A stretch of DNA of 64,000 nucleotides from Mucilaginibacter sp. (GTDB lineage Bacteria; Bacteroidota; Bacteroidia; Sphingobacteriales; Sphingobacteriaceae), in NCBI GenBank assembly GCA_028288305.1, contig JAQBOA010000008.1, positions 43,730 to 107,729 on the forward strand, in the 5' to 3' direction. A program made the position numbers and the translations under genes. Position 1 is the stretch's first letter, and every line of letters begins with the position of its first letter. The notes under the pieces are model-generated. The model saw only the letters and a program-made list of their open reading frames with translations, was not told where the DNA came from and did no database searches. Positions 25,160 to 34,095 of this stretch are shown here, piece by piece.

Positions 25160-27073
25160 TTAATCCGCCTCCGCCTCCATCATATACATCTCATCAATGG
25201 TATTGGCGTATTTCTTTTCAATAACCTTGCGTTTGGGTTTCATGGTAGGAGTGATCTCACCCTCGTCCATGCTAAATGGTTTACGTTTTACTTTGAAGTT
25301 TTTTATCCGCTCAAACTTGGCCAGTTCATTGGATAACCTTTTAATATCCTGACCAATCCAATCTACAATTTCTTTATCATCAATAAATTGTTCAGGTTTT
25401 TCAAAAAATTCATCACTTAAATTAAAGGTGTCCTGTAAGCTATCTTTTGATGGTACCACAATAGCCGTAATATATTCGCGTTTATCACCAACCAAAAAAA
25501 CCTGTTCAATTTTAGGACTTTTTAAATAAGTGTTTTCAACCGGGGTAGGGTAAATGTTCTTGCCATAAGCATTTACCAGCATGTTCTTCAACCGGTCGGT
25601 AATTTGCAGGTTGCCCCTAAAAAAACGACCAATATCGCCGGTATGAAACCAGCCATCAGGATCAATAACTGAGGCCGTTTCCTCTGGTTTGTTCCAATAA
25701 CCTTTCATTACGCAATGACCGCGAACTATAATTTCTCCTTCTTCCGACTGAAAATCCTCTTTAAAGGTATCATGTGTTTGTATGGTGTAAATATGTTTGG
25801 TATCTACATTTTGTATAGCCACTTCAATTCCTGGTATAATGCGGCCAACTGTGCCGTAAATAATCCGATGATCTTCAGTAACAGACATTACCGGCGATGT
25901 TTCAGTCAAGCCGAAGCCTTCTAATATTTTTATACCGAGATCGCCAAAAAACTCACCAATGTTTTTCGGCAATGCCCCTCCGCCTGAAAGCATGATCTTT
26001 AAGCGGCCGCCTGTTCTTTCTTTTATTTTACTGAAGACCAGTTTTTCAGCTATTTTCTGTTGTCTAACCAACAAAAAGGACGGTTTTTTACCTTCTTCCA
26101 TAGCCAGCCTATATTTTCTGCCAATTTGTAAAGACCACAAAAATATTTTTGCTTTAAGTCCACCAGCGGCTGTTCCGTTTTTCATTGCACGGTCATGAAT
26201 ACGTTCTAAAAGGCGTGGCACGCAGTTCATTACAGTTGGCCTAACCTCTGCCATATTTTTAGCCAAAAGATCCAAACTTTGGGCGAAAGCTATCCTGGAG
26301 CCAGCAAAAAGACAAACGTGATAAGTAGCTGTTCTTTCAAATACATGGGATAAAGGTAAAAAAGATAAAAATATATCCGTTTTCTCAATAATAGGTATTT
26401 GGATCAGGCTTACCCTTGTGTTTTCTACAAGGTTATAATGGGTAAGCATAACTCCTTTAGGTGTACCGGTTGTGCCGGATGTGTATATAAGACATGAGAG
26501 ATCCGAAGGCAAAATAGCTTCGCGGGCAATATTAATAGTCTTTCCATATTGAGGGATCAAATTTGAGCCTTCCTCTATCACTTTCTTTAAACTTATTACA
26601 CCGGCATTAAGATTTAGCTTATCAGTAAGCTTTTCGAAATCATTAAAAGTAGGAATAATCCTTATCAAAGCAGGACAATTATTGGCCACTTTTATAACCT
26701 TACGCAATAAAAACGGATTGCCAACTAAAATGGTTCTGGTACCTGAATCATTTAAAATATATTCTATTTCTACTTCAGTAAGGGTAGGGTAGATAGAAGT
26801 GTTTATTGCACCGATTTGTTGTAAAGCCTGATCGTAATAAATATAATCGGGTCCGTTCTCTAAAATTAGCGCCAGGCGGTCACCTTTTAATATGCCAATT
26901 TCAAGAAACCACGCCGAGATCGCATCTATTTTCTCTAAAGCCTGCTTGTAGCTAATTTCCACCCATGTATCATTCACCTTGTGGGTCATAAAAGTATGGG
27001 TATCCGGATGGATGTTTTTTACGATATTCCGGATAAGGCTCGGTATGGTTGATTTCTCAGCTACAGTGTCCAT
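25160..27073 (-). CDS. fadD: Long-chain acyl-CoA synthetase (AMP-forming)
   Basis: A 637-residue ANL-superfamily enzyme that activates fatty acids to acyl-CoA through acyl-AMP. The P-loop YTSGTTGTPKGVMLTH (near 197-212), the adenine motif GFGLTETSPV (about 388-397), DGWFHTGDIG (about 475-484) and the hinge/catalytic Lys region RLKNMLVNAYGKNIYP (about 492-507) are present. The layout fits the long-chain FAA1-like group common in Bacteroidota. Monocistronic, followed by a palindrome. The chain-length preference cannot be read from sequence. Confidence 0.93.
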   Translation of the reverse strand: MDTVAEKSTIPSLIRNIVKNIHPDTHTFMTHKVNDTWVEISYKQALEKIDAISAWFLEIGILKGDRLALILENGPDYIYYDQALQQIGAINTSIYPTLTEVEIEYILNDSGTRTILVGNPFLLRKVIKVANNCPALIRIIPTFNDFEKLTDKLNLNAGVISLKKVIEEGSNLIPQYGKTINIAREAILPSDLSCLIYTSGTTGTPKGVMLTHYNLVENTRVSLIQIPIIEKTDIFLSFLPLSHVFERTATYHVCLFAGSRIAFAQSLDLLAKNMAEVRPTVMNCVPRLLERIHDRAMKNGTAAGGLKAKIFLWSLQIGRKYRLAMEEGKKPSFLLVRQQKIAEKLVFSKIKERTGGRLKIMLSGGGALPKNIGEFFGDLGIKILEGFGLTETSPVMSVTEDHRIIYGTVGRIIPGIEVAIQNVDTKHIYTIQTHDTFKEDFQSEEGEIIVRGHCVMKGYWNKPEETASVIDPDGWFHTGDIGRFFRGNLQITDRLKNMLVNAYGKNIYPTPVENTYLKSPKIEQVFLVGDKREYITAIVVPSKDSLQDTFNLSDEFFEKPEQFIDDKEIVDWIGQDIKRLSNELAKFERIKNFKVKRKPFSMDEGEITPTMKPKRKVIEKKYANTIDEMYMMEAEAD

Positions 27074-27260
27074 TAAGTTTAAACTGGTTTATAAGTAACA
27101 AAGCTAATTTATTTGGAAATAAAAGCAAATAAGTTAATAGGAGAGTTGCTTAATGGCGTCTCTTTCAAGAACATATTTAGTAATTGAACTAAAGCTTTAA
27201 TAAATTGATTGTTGTAGGTTAGGTGTGAATCATTAAGTAAAAATAGTATTCCCCGTAAAA

Positions 27261-27881
27261 TTATAAATACATCTCCAATTCTCCTTTACCTTCACGTATA
27301 ATATCAAATTCACCGCCGGTACAATCAACAACTGTAGAGGGTATGTTATCGCCATAACCGCCGTCAATCACAAGGTCGACAAGGTGTTGATATTTTTCAT
27401 GGATTAATTCCGGATCAGTTGAATATTCAATAATTTCATCATCATCTTTTATGGATGTTGAAAGAATAGGATTACCAAGAACTTTTACAATTTCGCGTGC
27501 AATGTTATTATCCGGCACCCTGATACCAACCGTTTTTTTATTTGAACTTAATAACTTAGGTACGTTATGATTAGCATTAAAAATAAAGGTAAAAGGGCCA
27601 GGCAAAGCCTTTTTTAACACTCTGAAAGTGGTATTGTCAATCGGTTTTATATAATCAGATATATGACTTAAATCATAGCAAATGAAGGAAAAGTTTGCTT
27701 TTTCAGGTTTAATATTTCTGATCTTGCAAATCGCTTCAATCGCTTTGTGATTAGTAATATCACACCCAAGTCCGTAAACCGTATCAGTTGGATAAATGAT
27801 AATTCCGCCTTTGCGCAATACCTCCGCAACCTGTTCAATGGCTTTAGGGTTTGGGTTTTCCGGATATATTTTTATAAGCAT
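27261..27881 (-). CDS. L-threonylcarbamoyladenylate synthase (Sua5/YciO/YrdC)
   Basis: A 206-residue single-domain YrdC-fold protein. The substrate-binding [10 protein letters not shown] (30-39), [15 protein letters not shown], and the late IRVPDN and [13 protein letters not shown] motifs are present. Family members make threonylcarbamoyl-AMP for the tRNA t6A modification. The divergent KPEKANFSF (many family members have KxRxxxKP) resembles the YciO subgroup, so assignment to the essential t6A pathway is probable but not certain. It lies downstream of a terminator ending yceI transcripts. Confidence 0.88.
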   Translation of the reverse strand: MLIKIYPENPNPKAIEQVAEVLRKGGIIIYPTDTVYGLGCDITNHKAIEAICKIRNIKPEKANFSFICYDLSHISDYIKPIDNTTFRVLKKALPGPFTFIFNANHNVPKLLSSNKKTVGIRVPDNNIAREIVKVLGNPILSTSIKDDDEIIEYSTDPELIHEKYQHLVDLVIDGGYGDNIPSTVVDCTGGEFDIIREGKGELEMYL

Positions 27882-27961
27882 AAATTCAATTTCGGAATTC
27901 GGATTTTAAGGAAGTTTAATAATCCAAATGTCTAATCTTATTTTAATTATTACCCAGTATT

Positions 27962-28000
27962 TAAAAATAAAAAATTCGATCCCTTTTATAGGATCGAATT
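27962..28000 (-). terminator. Rho-independent terminator after yceI
   Basis: Arms AATTCGATCC (27973-27982) and GGATCGAATT (27991-28000) are exact complements with an 8-base loop. On the minus strand the stem is followed by a T-rich run (27962-27972). It lies 59 bases beyond the YceI stop. Confidence 0.8.
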
Positions 28001-28059
28001 CTTATATCTAATAATTTTGAATTAATCTGCCAGTAGGCGGATGAATTTTAAATAAAAAA

Positions 28060-28599
28060 TTAAGCTTGTTTTGCAAACTGAACATTCATTAACAGTTTTA
28101 TATCTTCGCCTGCAACAACAGAACCTGCTTCAGTTACACCATTCCACGTTAAGCCAAATTCTTTACGGTTAATTTTTCCGGTAACTTCAAAACCTGCTTT
28201 GGTATTCCCATAAAAATCCTTTGTAGAACCACCATATTCGGCGTTAAGTTTAACTGATTTGGTTATACCTTTAATAGTAAGGTCGCCAATTAAGTCATAC
28301 TCATCATCACCTGTTTTTTTGAATGAGGTTGATTTAAATGTCATTTTTGGATAATGCGCCGCATCAAAAAACTCAGCTGATTTTAAATGCTCATCTCTTT
28401 GGCTTTGATTGGTATCAACGCTATTGATATCAATAGAAAAGAAAATTTCAGCATCTTCAAAATCATCATTTACAGTTTCTAATGTTCCTTCAAAACTTTT
28501 AAAAAAACCTGTTACAGTTGATATTACCAGGTGTTTTACCTTAAACTGAATTTCAGAGTGCATTGGGTCAACTACCCATTTTGTTGCTGTTGCTTCCAT
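28060..28599 (-). CDS. YceI-family polyisoprenoid-binding-like protein
   Basis: A 179-residue lipocalin-like YceI protein. Family landmarks are WVVDPMHSEIQFKVKHL at the N-terminus, TVTGFFKSFEGTLE, SIDINSVDTNQSQRDEHLKSAEFFDAAHYPKMTF (in separate parts) and the C-terminal GEDIKLLMNVQF. Homologues bind isoprenoid lipids and are often stress- or acid-responsive. This copy has no signal peptide, so it appears cytoplasmic, unlike E. coli YceI. Single gene with its own terminator. Confidence 0.92.
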   Translation of the reverse strand: MEATATKWVVDPMHSEIQFKVKHLVISTVTGFFKSFEGTLETVNDDFEDAEIFFSIDINSVDTNQSQRDEHLKSAEFFDAAHYPKMTFKSTSFKKTGDDEYDLIGDLTIKGITKSVKLNAEYGGSTKDFYGNTKAGFEVTGKINRKEFGLTWNGVTEAGSVVAGEDIKLLMNVQFAKQA

Positions 28600-28908
28600 A
28601 ATGTTTTAATTTATTTTGTGTATCACAAATGTAAACAAAATAGATGTTTAAACATGTAAATGCATTGTTAAATTTACATTTTTCAAACATTTATGATACA
28701 ACCATTATTTTCATTTTTTGTTAGGCGAGTTTCCAAATTTGAGATAGTTTATCACAATTATTATTGGCTAGATATTTATCTTGCATACTTAGCTAATGAC
28801 TGGTACCGCCCTGAGAATTAATAAAATATTATAAAATATTTCTTATATCAGCTAATTTAATTTTAGATTAGTACACCAATTAAGCCTAATTTATTTCTTC
28901 TTCATTTT
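28600..28908. other. AT-rich intergenic region without a recognised gene
   Basis: This 309-base region separates divergent yceI and the first DUF4249 gene. It is very AT-rich (for example AAATATTATAAAATATTTC near 28830) and must hold both promoters, but no convincing -33/-7 pair, ORF or RNA fold was recognised. Confidence 0.6.
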
Positions 28909-30081
28909 ATGAAAACCCCCTATAAAGCATATTATTTAATGGTATTTGCTTTATTCTGCTGCAGAAAGCCATATAATCCGCCTGCAATAGCTTCGCCAGG
29001 CAGTTACCTTGTGGTTGAAGGAGTGATAGACTCGGGGAATGACTCCACTTTCATAAAATTAAGCAAAACTGTTAATCTTAATGGTAAAAGCACCGTAAAC
29101 CCTGTATTAGGAGCATCTGTTGCAGTGGAAAGTGACCAAAATAATAATTATCCCCTGCTTGATCCAGGCGGAAATGGCAATTATAGCTCAGCCCCATTAA
29201 ATTTGCCTGCCACACAAAAATACCGCCTAAGGATTAATACCAGCGATGGAAAACAATATTTATCAGATTTTATAGAGGTAAAACCAACACCGCCTATTGA
29301 TAGTATTGGTTATGTTATGCAAAATGGTGCCGCACAATTATATTTGAATACACATGACCCAGCTAACAACACCCACTATTACCGTTGGGAATATACTGAA
29401 ACATGGATATTTCATTCAAAATATCAATCCTATTGGGTACTTGATCATAATACCAATACTATAATTCATCGTACAGATAAACAGGCAATATACAATTGCT
29501 TTGGAAACGACACTTCATCATTCATTCTTTTAGGTTCAACAACCAAATTAAAGCAGGATGTTGTATATCAAACCCCACTAATAAAAATTCCGGTAACATC
29601 AGAAAAATTTGAAGTAAAGTATTCAATATTAGTGAAACAATATGCTTTGACACCCGGAGCATATGAATTTTATCAGAACTTGCAAAAAAACACCCAACAG
29701 CTGGGCAGTATTTTCGATGCTCAGCCTACACAGCTCAATGGAAACATACATAATGTGAAAGATGCCAATGAACCTGTAATTGGCTTTTTGACAGTCACAA
29801 ATGTTCAATCAAAAAGAATATTTCTTTTAAATAATATCATACCACCTTTTACACAGCCCATTTATCCTTTTGATTGTGAAGAGAGTACAGCATTTTACTC
29901 TAATAAACAAGGTTATAATGATGTTCAGAATATTTTAATCAATCCTCCGCTTACAGATCTTCCAATCTTTGCGATTTACGCCACCAGCCTTACCGGAATA
30001 ATTGGCTTTACTTACAGTACACCTCATTGTGTTGATTGTACATTAAGGGGTACAACAAAGACGCCTTCTTTCTGGAAATAA
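28909..30081 (+). CDS. DUF4249-family lipoprotein, tandem copy 1
   Basis: A 390-residue secreted lipoprotein (lipobox region VFALFCC, Cys about residue 17-18). The N-terminal region YLVVEGVIDSGNDSTFIKLSKTV is a beta-rich domain typical of DUF4249, and the C-terminus ends with the strongly conserved CVDCTLRGTTKTPSFWK. DUF4249 proteins are found next to TonB-dependent or plug-type outer membrane proteins in Bacteroidota and are of unknown function. It is about 60 per cent identical by eye to the next gene, so the pair arose by tandem duplication. A receptor partner is not adjacent here, unlike the locus at 59.7-64 kb. Confidence 0.9.
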   Translation: MKTPYKAYYLMVFALFCCRKPYNPPAIASPGSYLVVEGVIDSGNDSTFIKLSKTVNLNGKSTVNPVLGASVAVESDQNNNYPLLDPGGNGNYSSAPLNLPATQKYRLRINTSDGKQYLSDFIEVKPTPPIDSIGYVMQNGAAQLYLNTHDPANNTHYYRWEYTETWIFHSKYQSYWVLDHNTNTIIHRTDKQAIYNCFGNDTSSFILLGSTTKLKQDVVYQTPLIKIPVTSEKFEVKYSILVKQYALTPGAYEFYQNLQKNTQQLGSIFDAQPTQLNGNIHNVKDANEPVIGFLTVTNVQSKRIFLLNNIIPPFTQPIYPFDCEESTAFYSNKQGYNDVQNILINPPLTDLPIFAIYATSLTGIIGFTYSTPHCVDCTLRGTTKTPSFWK

Positions 30082-30219
30082 GCTTTTGAATAGCAATTAG
30101 GTTACTCTTCTGTATCAATTATGTTATAAAGGAGATTAAAACTTATACTATTTCACTTTAATAATTAATTTGCTTTTATTAGCAAAGCCAATTAAACCTT
30201 GAAGTGGGTTTACTTATTT

Positions 30220-31386
30220 ATGATAAAACCTTACAAAGTATGTTATTTAATAGTGCTTGCTTTATTGTGCTGCAAAAAGCCGTATAATCCGCCGGTAATA
30301 TCTTCGCCCAACAGCTACCTGGTAGTTGAAGGAGTGATAAACTCAGGTAATGATTCCACGATAATAAAAATAAGTAAAACCGTAAATCTTAGTTGGCAAA
30401 CCACATTGAACCCGGTGTTGGGAGCTACAGTTTTTGTTATAAGCGACCAGGGTAATCAATTTATTTTAACTGATGAAGGCAATGGAAATTACGGTTCAGC
30501 TCCTCTTAACCTTCCTGCCTCACAAAAATATCAACTAGCTATTAATATTGACCCTACCCATCAGTATCAGTCAGATTTTGTAGCTGTAAAACCAACACCT
30601 CCCATTGACAGTATTGGTTATATAGTACAAGGTAATGGCCTTCAGCTGTATGTTAACGCACATGATCCGGCTAACAGCAGCCGCTATTACCGCTGGGATT
30701 ATGCAGAAACATGGATATTCCATTCAAAATATGCGTCCTCATGGATTGTTGACCCGAATACTAACACTATTGTATCGCGTAACGCCAACCAAGGTATTTA
30801 TTATTGTTTTGGAAATGGTATCTCTTCAAATATTCTTTTAGCATCAACAACCAAACTAAAACAGGATGTTGTATATCAAACACCTTTAACTCAAATCCCT
30901 TTTACATCTGAAAAGCTTGAAGTAAAATATTCCATATTAGTGAGGCAATACGCTCTGACCGATAAAGCTTATGCATTTTATCAAAACATGCAAAAAAATA
31001 CCGAACAGCTGGGTAGCATTTTTGACGCCCAGCCAACACAGCTTAACGGGAATATACATAATATGCAAAGTCCAAATGAACCCGTTATTGGTTATGTATC
31101 AGTTACAAATGTTCAATCAAAAAGAATATTTATTTTAAATACTGTTGTACCAGATAATGTAAAGCCTATTTATCCCTATAATTGCGAACAGGATACAGCT
31201 TTACTTTTTGATAAGCAGCAGTATAATCAGGTTCAAAATATTTTAATAAATCCTCCTTATACCGACATACCAACTCAAGCCCTTTTTACACCATTCGGAA
31301 GCATATATGGTTATTTATATAGTAACATCGATTGCGTTGATTGTACGCTTCGTGGTACTACAAAAACCCCATCGTTCTGGAAATGA
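30220..31386 (+). CDS. DUF4249-family lipoprotein, tandem copy 2
   Basis: A 388-residue paralogue of the preceding gene, with lipobox region VLALLCCKK and the same C-terminal CVDCTLRGTTKTPSFWK. Long blocks such as TTKLKQDVVYQTPL and GSIFDAQPTQLNGNIHN are shared exactly. A TTG seven codons upstream (30199) keeps the frame open, but ATG 30220 gives the same N-terminus as its paralogue (KPYKVCYLIVLALLCC). It lies 138 bases after copy 1, likely in one transcript. The cysteines in CVDC may be a disulfide or metal site, as inferred from conservation only. Confidence 0.9.
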   Translation: MIKPYKVCYLIVLALLCCKKPYNPPVISSPNSYLVVEGVINSGNDSTIIKISKTVNLSWQTTLNPVLGATVFVISDQGNQFILTDEGNGNYGSAPLNLPASQKYQLAINIDPTHQYQSDFVAVKPTPPIDSIGYIVQGNGLQLYVNAHDPANSSRYYRWDYAETWIFHSKYASSWIVDPNTNTIVSRNANQGIYYCFGNGISSNILLASTTKLKQDVVYQTPLTQIPFTSEKLEVKYSILVRQYALTDKAYAFYQNMQKNTEQLGSIFDAQPTQLNGNIHNMQSPNEPVIGYVSVTNVQSKRIFILNTVVPDNVKPIYPYNCEQDTALLFDKQQYNQVQNILINPPYTDIPTQALFTPFGSIYGYLYSNIDCVDCTLRGTTKTPSFWK

Positions 31387-31483
31387 AAGTTAGCTGATAA
31401 ATATTCGGGTATTTATCTAATATAAATAAAAACCTTAATTACTTTATGTCTGTTAAAACTTAAGCAATTTATTTTTAACTGAT

Positions 31484-31714
31484 ATGAAAAATAAGACTAT
31501 TTTAATAATTCTGGCATATAGCTTTTCGTTTTTAACTGCCTGCTCAGGCGACCGTACACCCCAAAACGGAAAGGATAGCGTGGATAACCGGTATGGTGTT
31601 TCTAAAGATACTTCAAAAGTTGATACCAGTAAAATTATTAGCTCTGATAATAGCGGTTCAGGAGGCACTAAAATAGCGAAGGATACTTCAAAGCAGGTTA
31701 CCCCAAAAAAGTAA
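31484..31714 (+). CDS. Small Ser/Thr/Lys-rich lipoprotein
   Basis: A 76-residue predicted lipoprotein with a clean signal (MKNKTILIILAYSFSFLTAC, lipobox LTAC at about Cys20). The mature part is low-complexity and polar (repeated KDTSK), probably disordered. No domain is recognised. It follows the DUF4249 pair on the same strand by 97 bases and could be co-transcribed. Confidence 0.65.
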   Translation: MKNKTILIILAYSFSFLTACSGDRTPQNGKDSVDNRYGVSKDTSKVDTSKIISSDNSGSGGTKIAKDTSKQVTPKK

Positions 31715-31781
31715 CCAATCTTATCCTTGCAATAACGTTATTTGCAATAATATTAATAAGTAACAGAAACGGTTTAATAAT

Positions 31782-32423
31782 TTAGTTATCACTAATTATT
31801 GCTGCTTTTTTGCGTTGAATATTAACACTGTGCTTTTTTAAGAAATTATAAGTGACATTAAATCCCATGTATTGTGCACTCCTGCTGCTGTTGGTTCCAT
31901 CAAAAAAATAATAACCTTGCACTACCGCAAATGCCCATATTTCAGAAATATTAAAGTTAATACTATTGCAAATTTCTGTCATCAAACCTTGTTTAGCCTT
32001 AAATACATAGCCTCCGCCTAAACATAAACCCTCTGCAAATCTTCCTTTCGAGAAAATATTTATGGTAGGCCTGAATTCCAGGAATCTTGTAGTATCACTT
32101 CCTGCACTAAAAGAATTTAACTTTCCCGTTGCCAGGCCAATATCAAATATGCCAAAGGTTTTTCCATATTCAACCGAAGGAGCAAATCTTTTTGCAAAAC
32201 CGCCTTTTGTATTCACAAATACATTAGTATTACCTGATATATAAAAATAACGGGGTTCTTTATTTTCTTTGGATGTGTCCTTTTCAATGACTGTATCTTT
32301 ACCTGTTTTTTTATTTTGACCGTGGGAAAGGACCCCTTTTAAAACATTTTGCTGTATTGGAATTTTCTGTGCAAATAAATTATTTATACCTAATATGATG
32401 GCTATAGTAAATGTTATTTTCAT
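31782..32423 (-). CDS. Putative outer-membrane or periplasmic beta-rich protein
   Basis: A 213-residue protein with a signal peptide (about 1-18, ending LFAQ). After a short Lys/Asp/Thr-rich linker (about 30-55) the sequence alternates hydrophobic and polar residues with many Gly, Phe and Tyr (YFYISGNTNVFVNTKGGF, GLCLGGGYVFKAK), suggesting a small beta-barrel. No family is recognised with confidence. Convergent with the small lipoprotein gene. The KDT/EKDTSK wording of its linker resembles the neighbouring lipoprotein. Confidence 0.6.
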   Translation of the reverse strand: MKITFTIAIILGINNLFAQKIPIQQNVLKGVLSHGQNKKTGKDTVIEKDTSKENKEPRYFYISGNTNVFVNTKGGFAKRFAPSVEYGKTFGIFDIGLATGKLNSFSAGSDTTRFLEFRPTINIFSKGRFAEGLCLGGGYVFKAKQGLMTEICNSINFNISEIWAFAVVQGYYFFDGTNSSRSAQYMGFNVTYNFLKKHSVNIQRKKAAIISDN

Positions 32424-32664
32424 TAATTTTAGATTAATATAATTGATATATAATTTAAATATTTACTATTATACGGTAATTTCTTGAATAGCTGGTAAAT
32501 TCATACTTTTTATCTGAGTGTTATATAAATAATCTTAGATGTGTTACGCGGCCTAAACAAGTAAATGTGATTGTTATATTTTAATATAGTTTTTCAAATA
32601 AATAGTTATGTAAAAAATTTAATTCGAAGACAATCGTTATTAATTTTTGATTGACTAAAAAGTT

Positions 32665-32898
32665 ATGAAAACAAAAACAGCAATTATTGTACTAACTGCA
32701 TATTTAATTATATATATAGGTTTATTTGCAACAGACCTGGCAATATCAGGACTTTCTTATCTACTCTTAATAGCACCTGTTCTTTTAGTATTTGTAGTTT
32801 ATTTAATACTAACGGATGAGGCATATAGATATCCTGACTTAAGGAAAAAGGGGTGGGCTTACAGGGATAGAGCAAATGATGAGCTTGGTTTATTTTAA
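32665..32898 (+). CDS. Small two-helix membrane protein (77 aa)
   Basis: A 77-residue protein with two hydrophobic segments (about 5-24 and 29-50) and a charged C-terminal tail (YPDLRKKGWAYRDRANDELGLF). The pattern is typical of small conserved inner-membrane proteins in this family of bacteria. No function is recognised. It is convergent with the VOC-family gene and follows a 240-base AT-rich gap (32424-32664) in which nothing else was recognised. Confidence 0.6.
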   Translation: MKTKTAIIVLTAYLIIYIGLFATDLAISGLSYLLLIAPVLLVFVVYLILTDEAYRYPDLRKKGWAYRDRANDELGLF

Positions 32899-32910
32899 AC
32901 ATTAAACTTG

Positions 32911-33351
32911 TTAGACTTCGGAAAGTTCTTCTAAAGGCCAATGAAAGCATAAACAATATCCATCCGGATCAGTAAGAGTGAGAGCCTTCCAGCCGTACTG
33001 AGTAATTTGCGGTTTGTCAATACTAAAATTTTTATTTTGAAGATGTTCATACAAAGCATCCGTATCGGGGCAACCAAAATATAAAGCAGTGTCTGCGTGG
33101 GCAGCTATACGGTCGGGATCCGGATTTAATGGCCGGCTTAATTTTTCATAAGCAGTGTTAAGCATCAGTTCGGTATTATTCAGTTTTAATAGCACCCAAA
33201 CTACATCGTCGCCTTCGCCTGAAGATGAGATGATTTTAAAGCCAAGTAAATCGCGATAAAATTTAAGAGAAACAGGCATGTCAAATACCTGTATTAACGG
33301 TGTTAATCCCATTATTTTATATGAAGCTGTTTTACTTTGATTGTCCATCAT
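32911..33351 (-). CDS. VOC-superfamily protein (glyoxalase/bleomycin-resistance-like)
   Basis: A 146-residue protein with the paired beta-alpha-beta-beta-beta modules of the vicinal oxygen chelate fold: LTPLIQVFDMPVSLKFYRDLLGFKII in the first half, and DTDALYEHLQNKNF with LTDPDGYCLCFHWPLEEL in the second. The DPDGY block is characteristic. Possible metal ligands (His near the C-terminus, Glu in the last strand) cannot be assigned firmly. Function could be antibiotic binding or a lyase. It precedes doxX on the same strand, 92 bases away. Confidence 0.85.
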   Translation of the reverse strand: MMDNQSKTASYKIMGLTPLIQVFDMPVSLKFYRDLLGFKIISSSGEGDDVVWVLLKLNNTELMLNTAYEKLSRPLNPDPDRIAAHADTALYFGCPDTDALYEHLQNKNFSIDKPQITQYGWKALTLTDPDGYCLCFHWPLEELSEV

Positions 33352-33443
33352 TTAGTGTTTTAATTCCAACGTTTTAAAAATTTGCAAGTTTTTAAATTCC
33401 GATTATCTGGTAAGATTAACAATGAAAAATTTGTATGTAAAAC

Positions 33444-33854
33444 CTATATATTAATTGATCTGTTTCGCCAGCCATCAATTGAAATTCCATTGTAATTAGT
33501 AAAATAAAAAAGCACAGCTAAATAGGCTCCGTAGATCATCTGAATAAATATGTTATTCCATTGCTCTATAATACTGCTTCCAGCGATTAGAGACAATATT
33601 AAAACAACTCCTAAAACGATGGAAAAACGGGTAAATAACCCAAGTAGCAATAAAAGCCCGGTAATGAATTCGAGAAACGGAAGACTATAACTGAATGCCG
33701 AAACAAATTGCTCTGGCAGAAACGACTTGCTGAATTGCCCAACCATTCCATGGCTGAATGTTGTAAGCTTTGTGAGTCTTATAAACCCGTGACCCAAAAA
33801 GCTCATCCCCATAGGCAAACGGGCCAGCAGGTAGGTGTATTGTTCTTTTTTCAT
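33444..33854 (-). CDS. DoxX-family membrane protein
   Basis: A 136-residue inner-membrane protein with about four transmembrane segments (about 8-28, 47-72, 76-95, 104-122). The N-terminal LARLPMGMSFLGHGFIRL and the central FLEFITGLLLLLGLFTRF are typical of DoxX/DoxD-like small proteins. These have been linked to thiol and redox stress in other bacteria. Single gene or cotranscribed with the VOC gene downstream. Upstream at 33875-33914 there is a small inverted repeat (AACCACTTG/CAAGTGGTT). Confidence 0.85.
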   Translation of the reverse strand: MKKEQYTYLLARLPMGMSFLGHGFIRLTKLTTFSHGMVGQFSKSFLPEQFVSAFSYSLPFLEFITGLLLLLGLFTRFSIVLGVVLILSLIAGSSIIEQWNNIFIQMIYGAYLAVLFYFTNYNGISIDGWRNRSINI

Positions 33855-34095
33855 AAACTTTTGAATGCATGCATAACCACTTGTACTTACTAAGTTAATT
33901 TACTGCAAGTGGTTTATTCCTATTAACACCAAACTTAAAGAGATATTATTGTTAGTTCTTTTTCTTGCTTTTAGTAATTGCTTTATATTGGACAAAAAGA
34001 ATAATAGCAAGGCATTGGTGCCGCATAAAATTAATAAATTACCCGCTTACTTCTTAATCAGGTACTTTACATAACTTGCAATAACCAATTATCAA

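Noticed and set aside
31725..31750. TTGCAATAACGTTATTTGCAA palindrome between convergent genes as a terminator (26-base span)
   Set aside because: Imperfect, AT-rich and without a T-run on either side.
33875..33914. Inverted repeat AACCACTTG/CAAGTGGTT before doxX as an operator
   Set aside because: Arms are short with a 22-base loop and no second copy or known match. Not strong enough to call.
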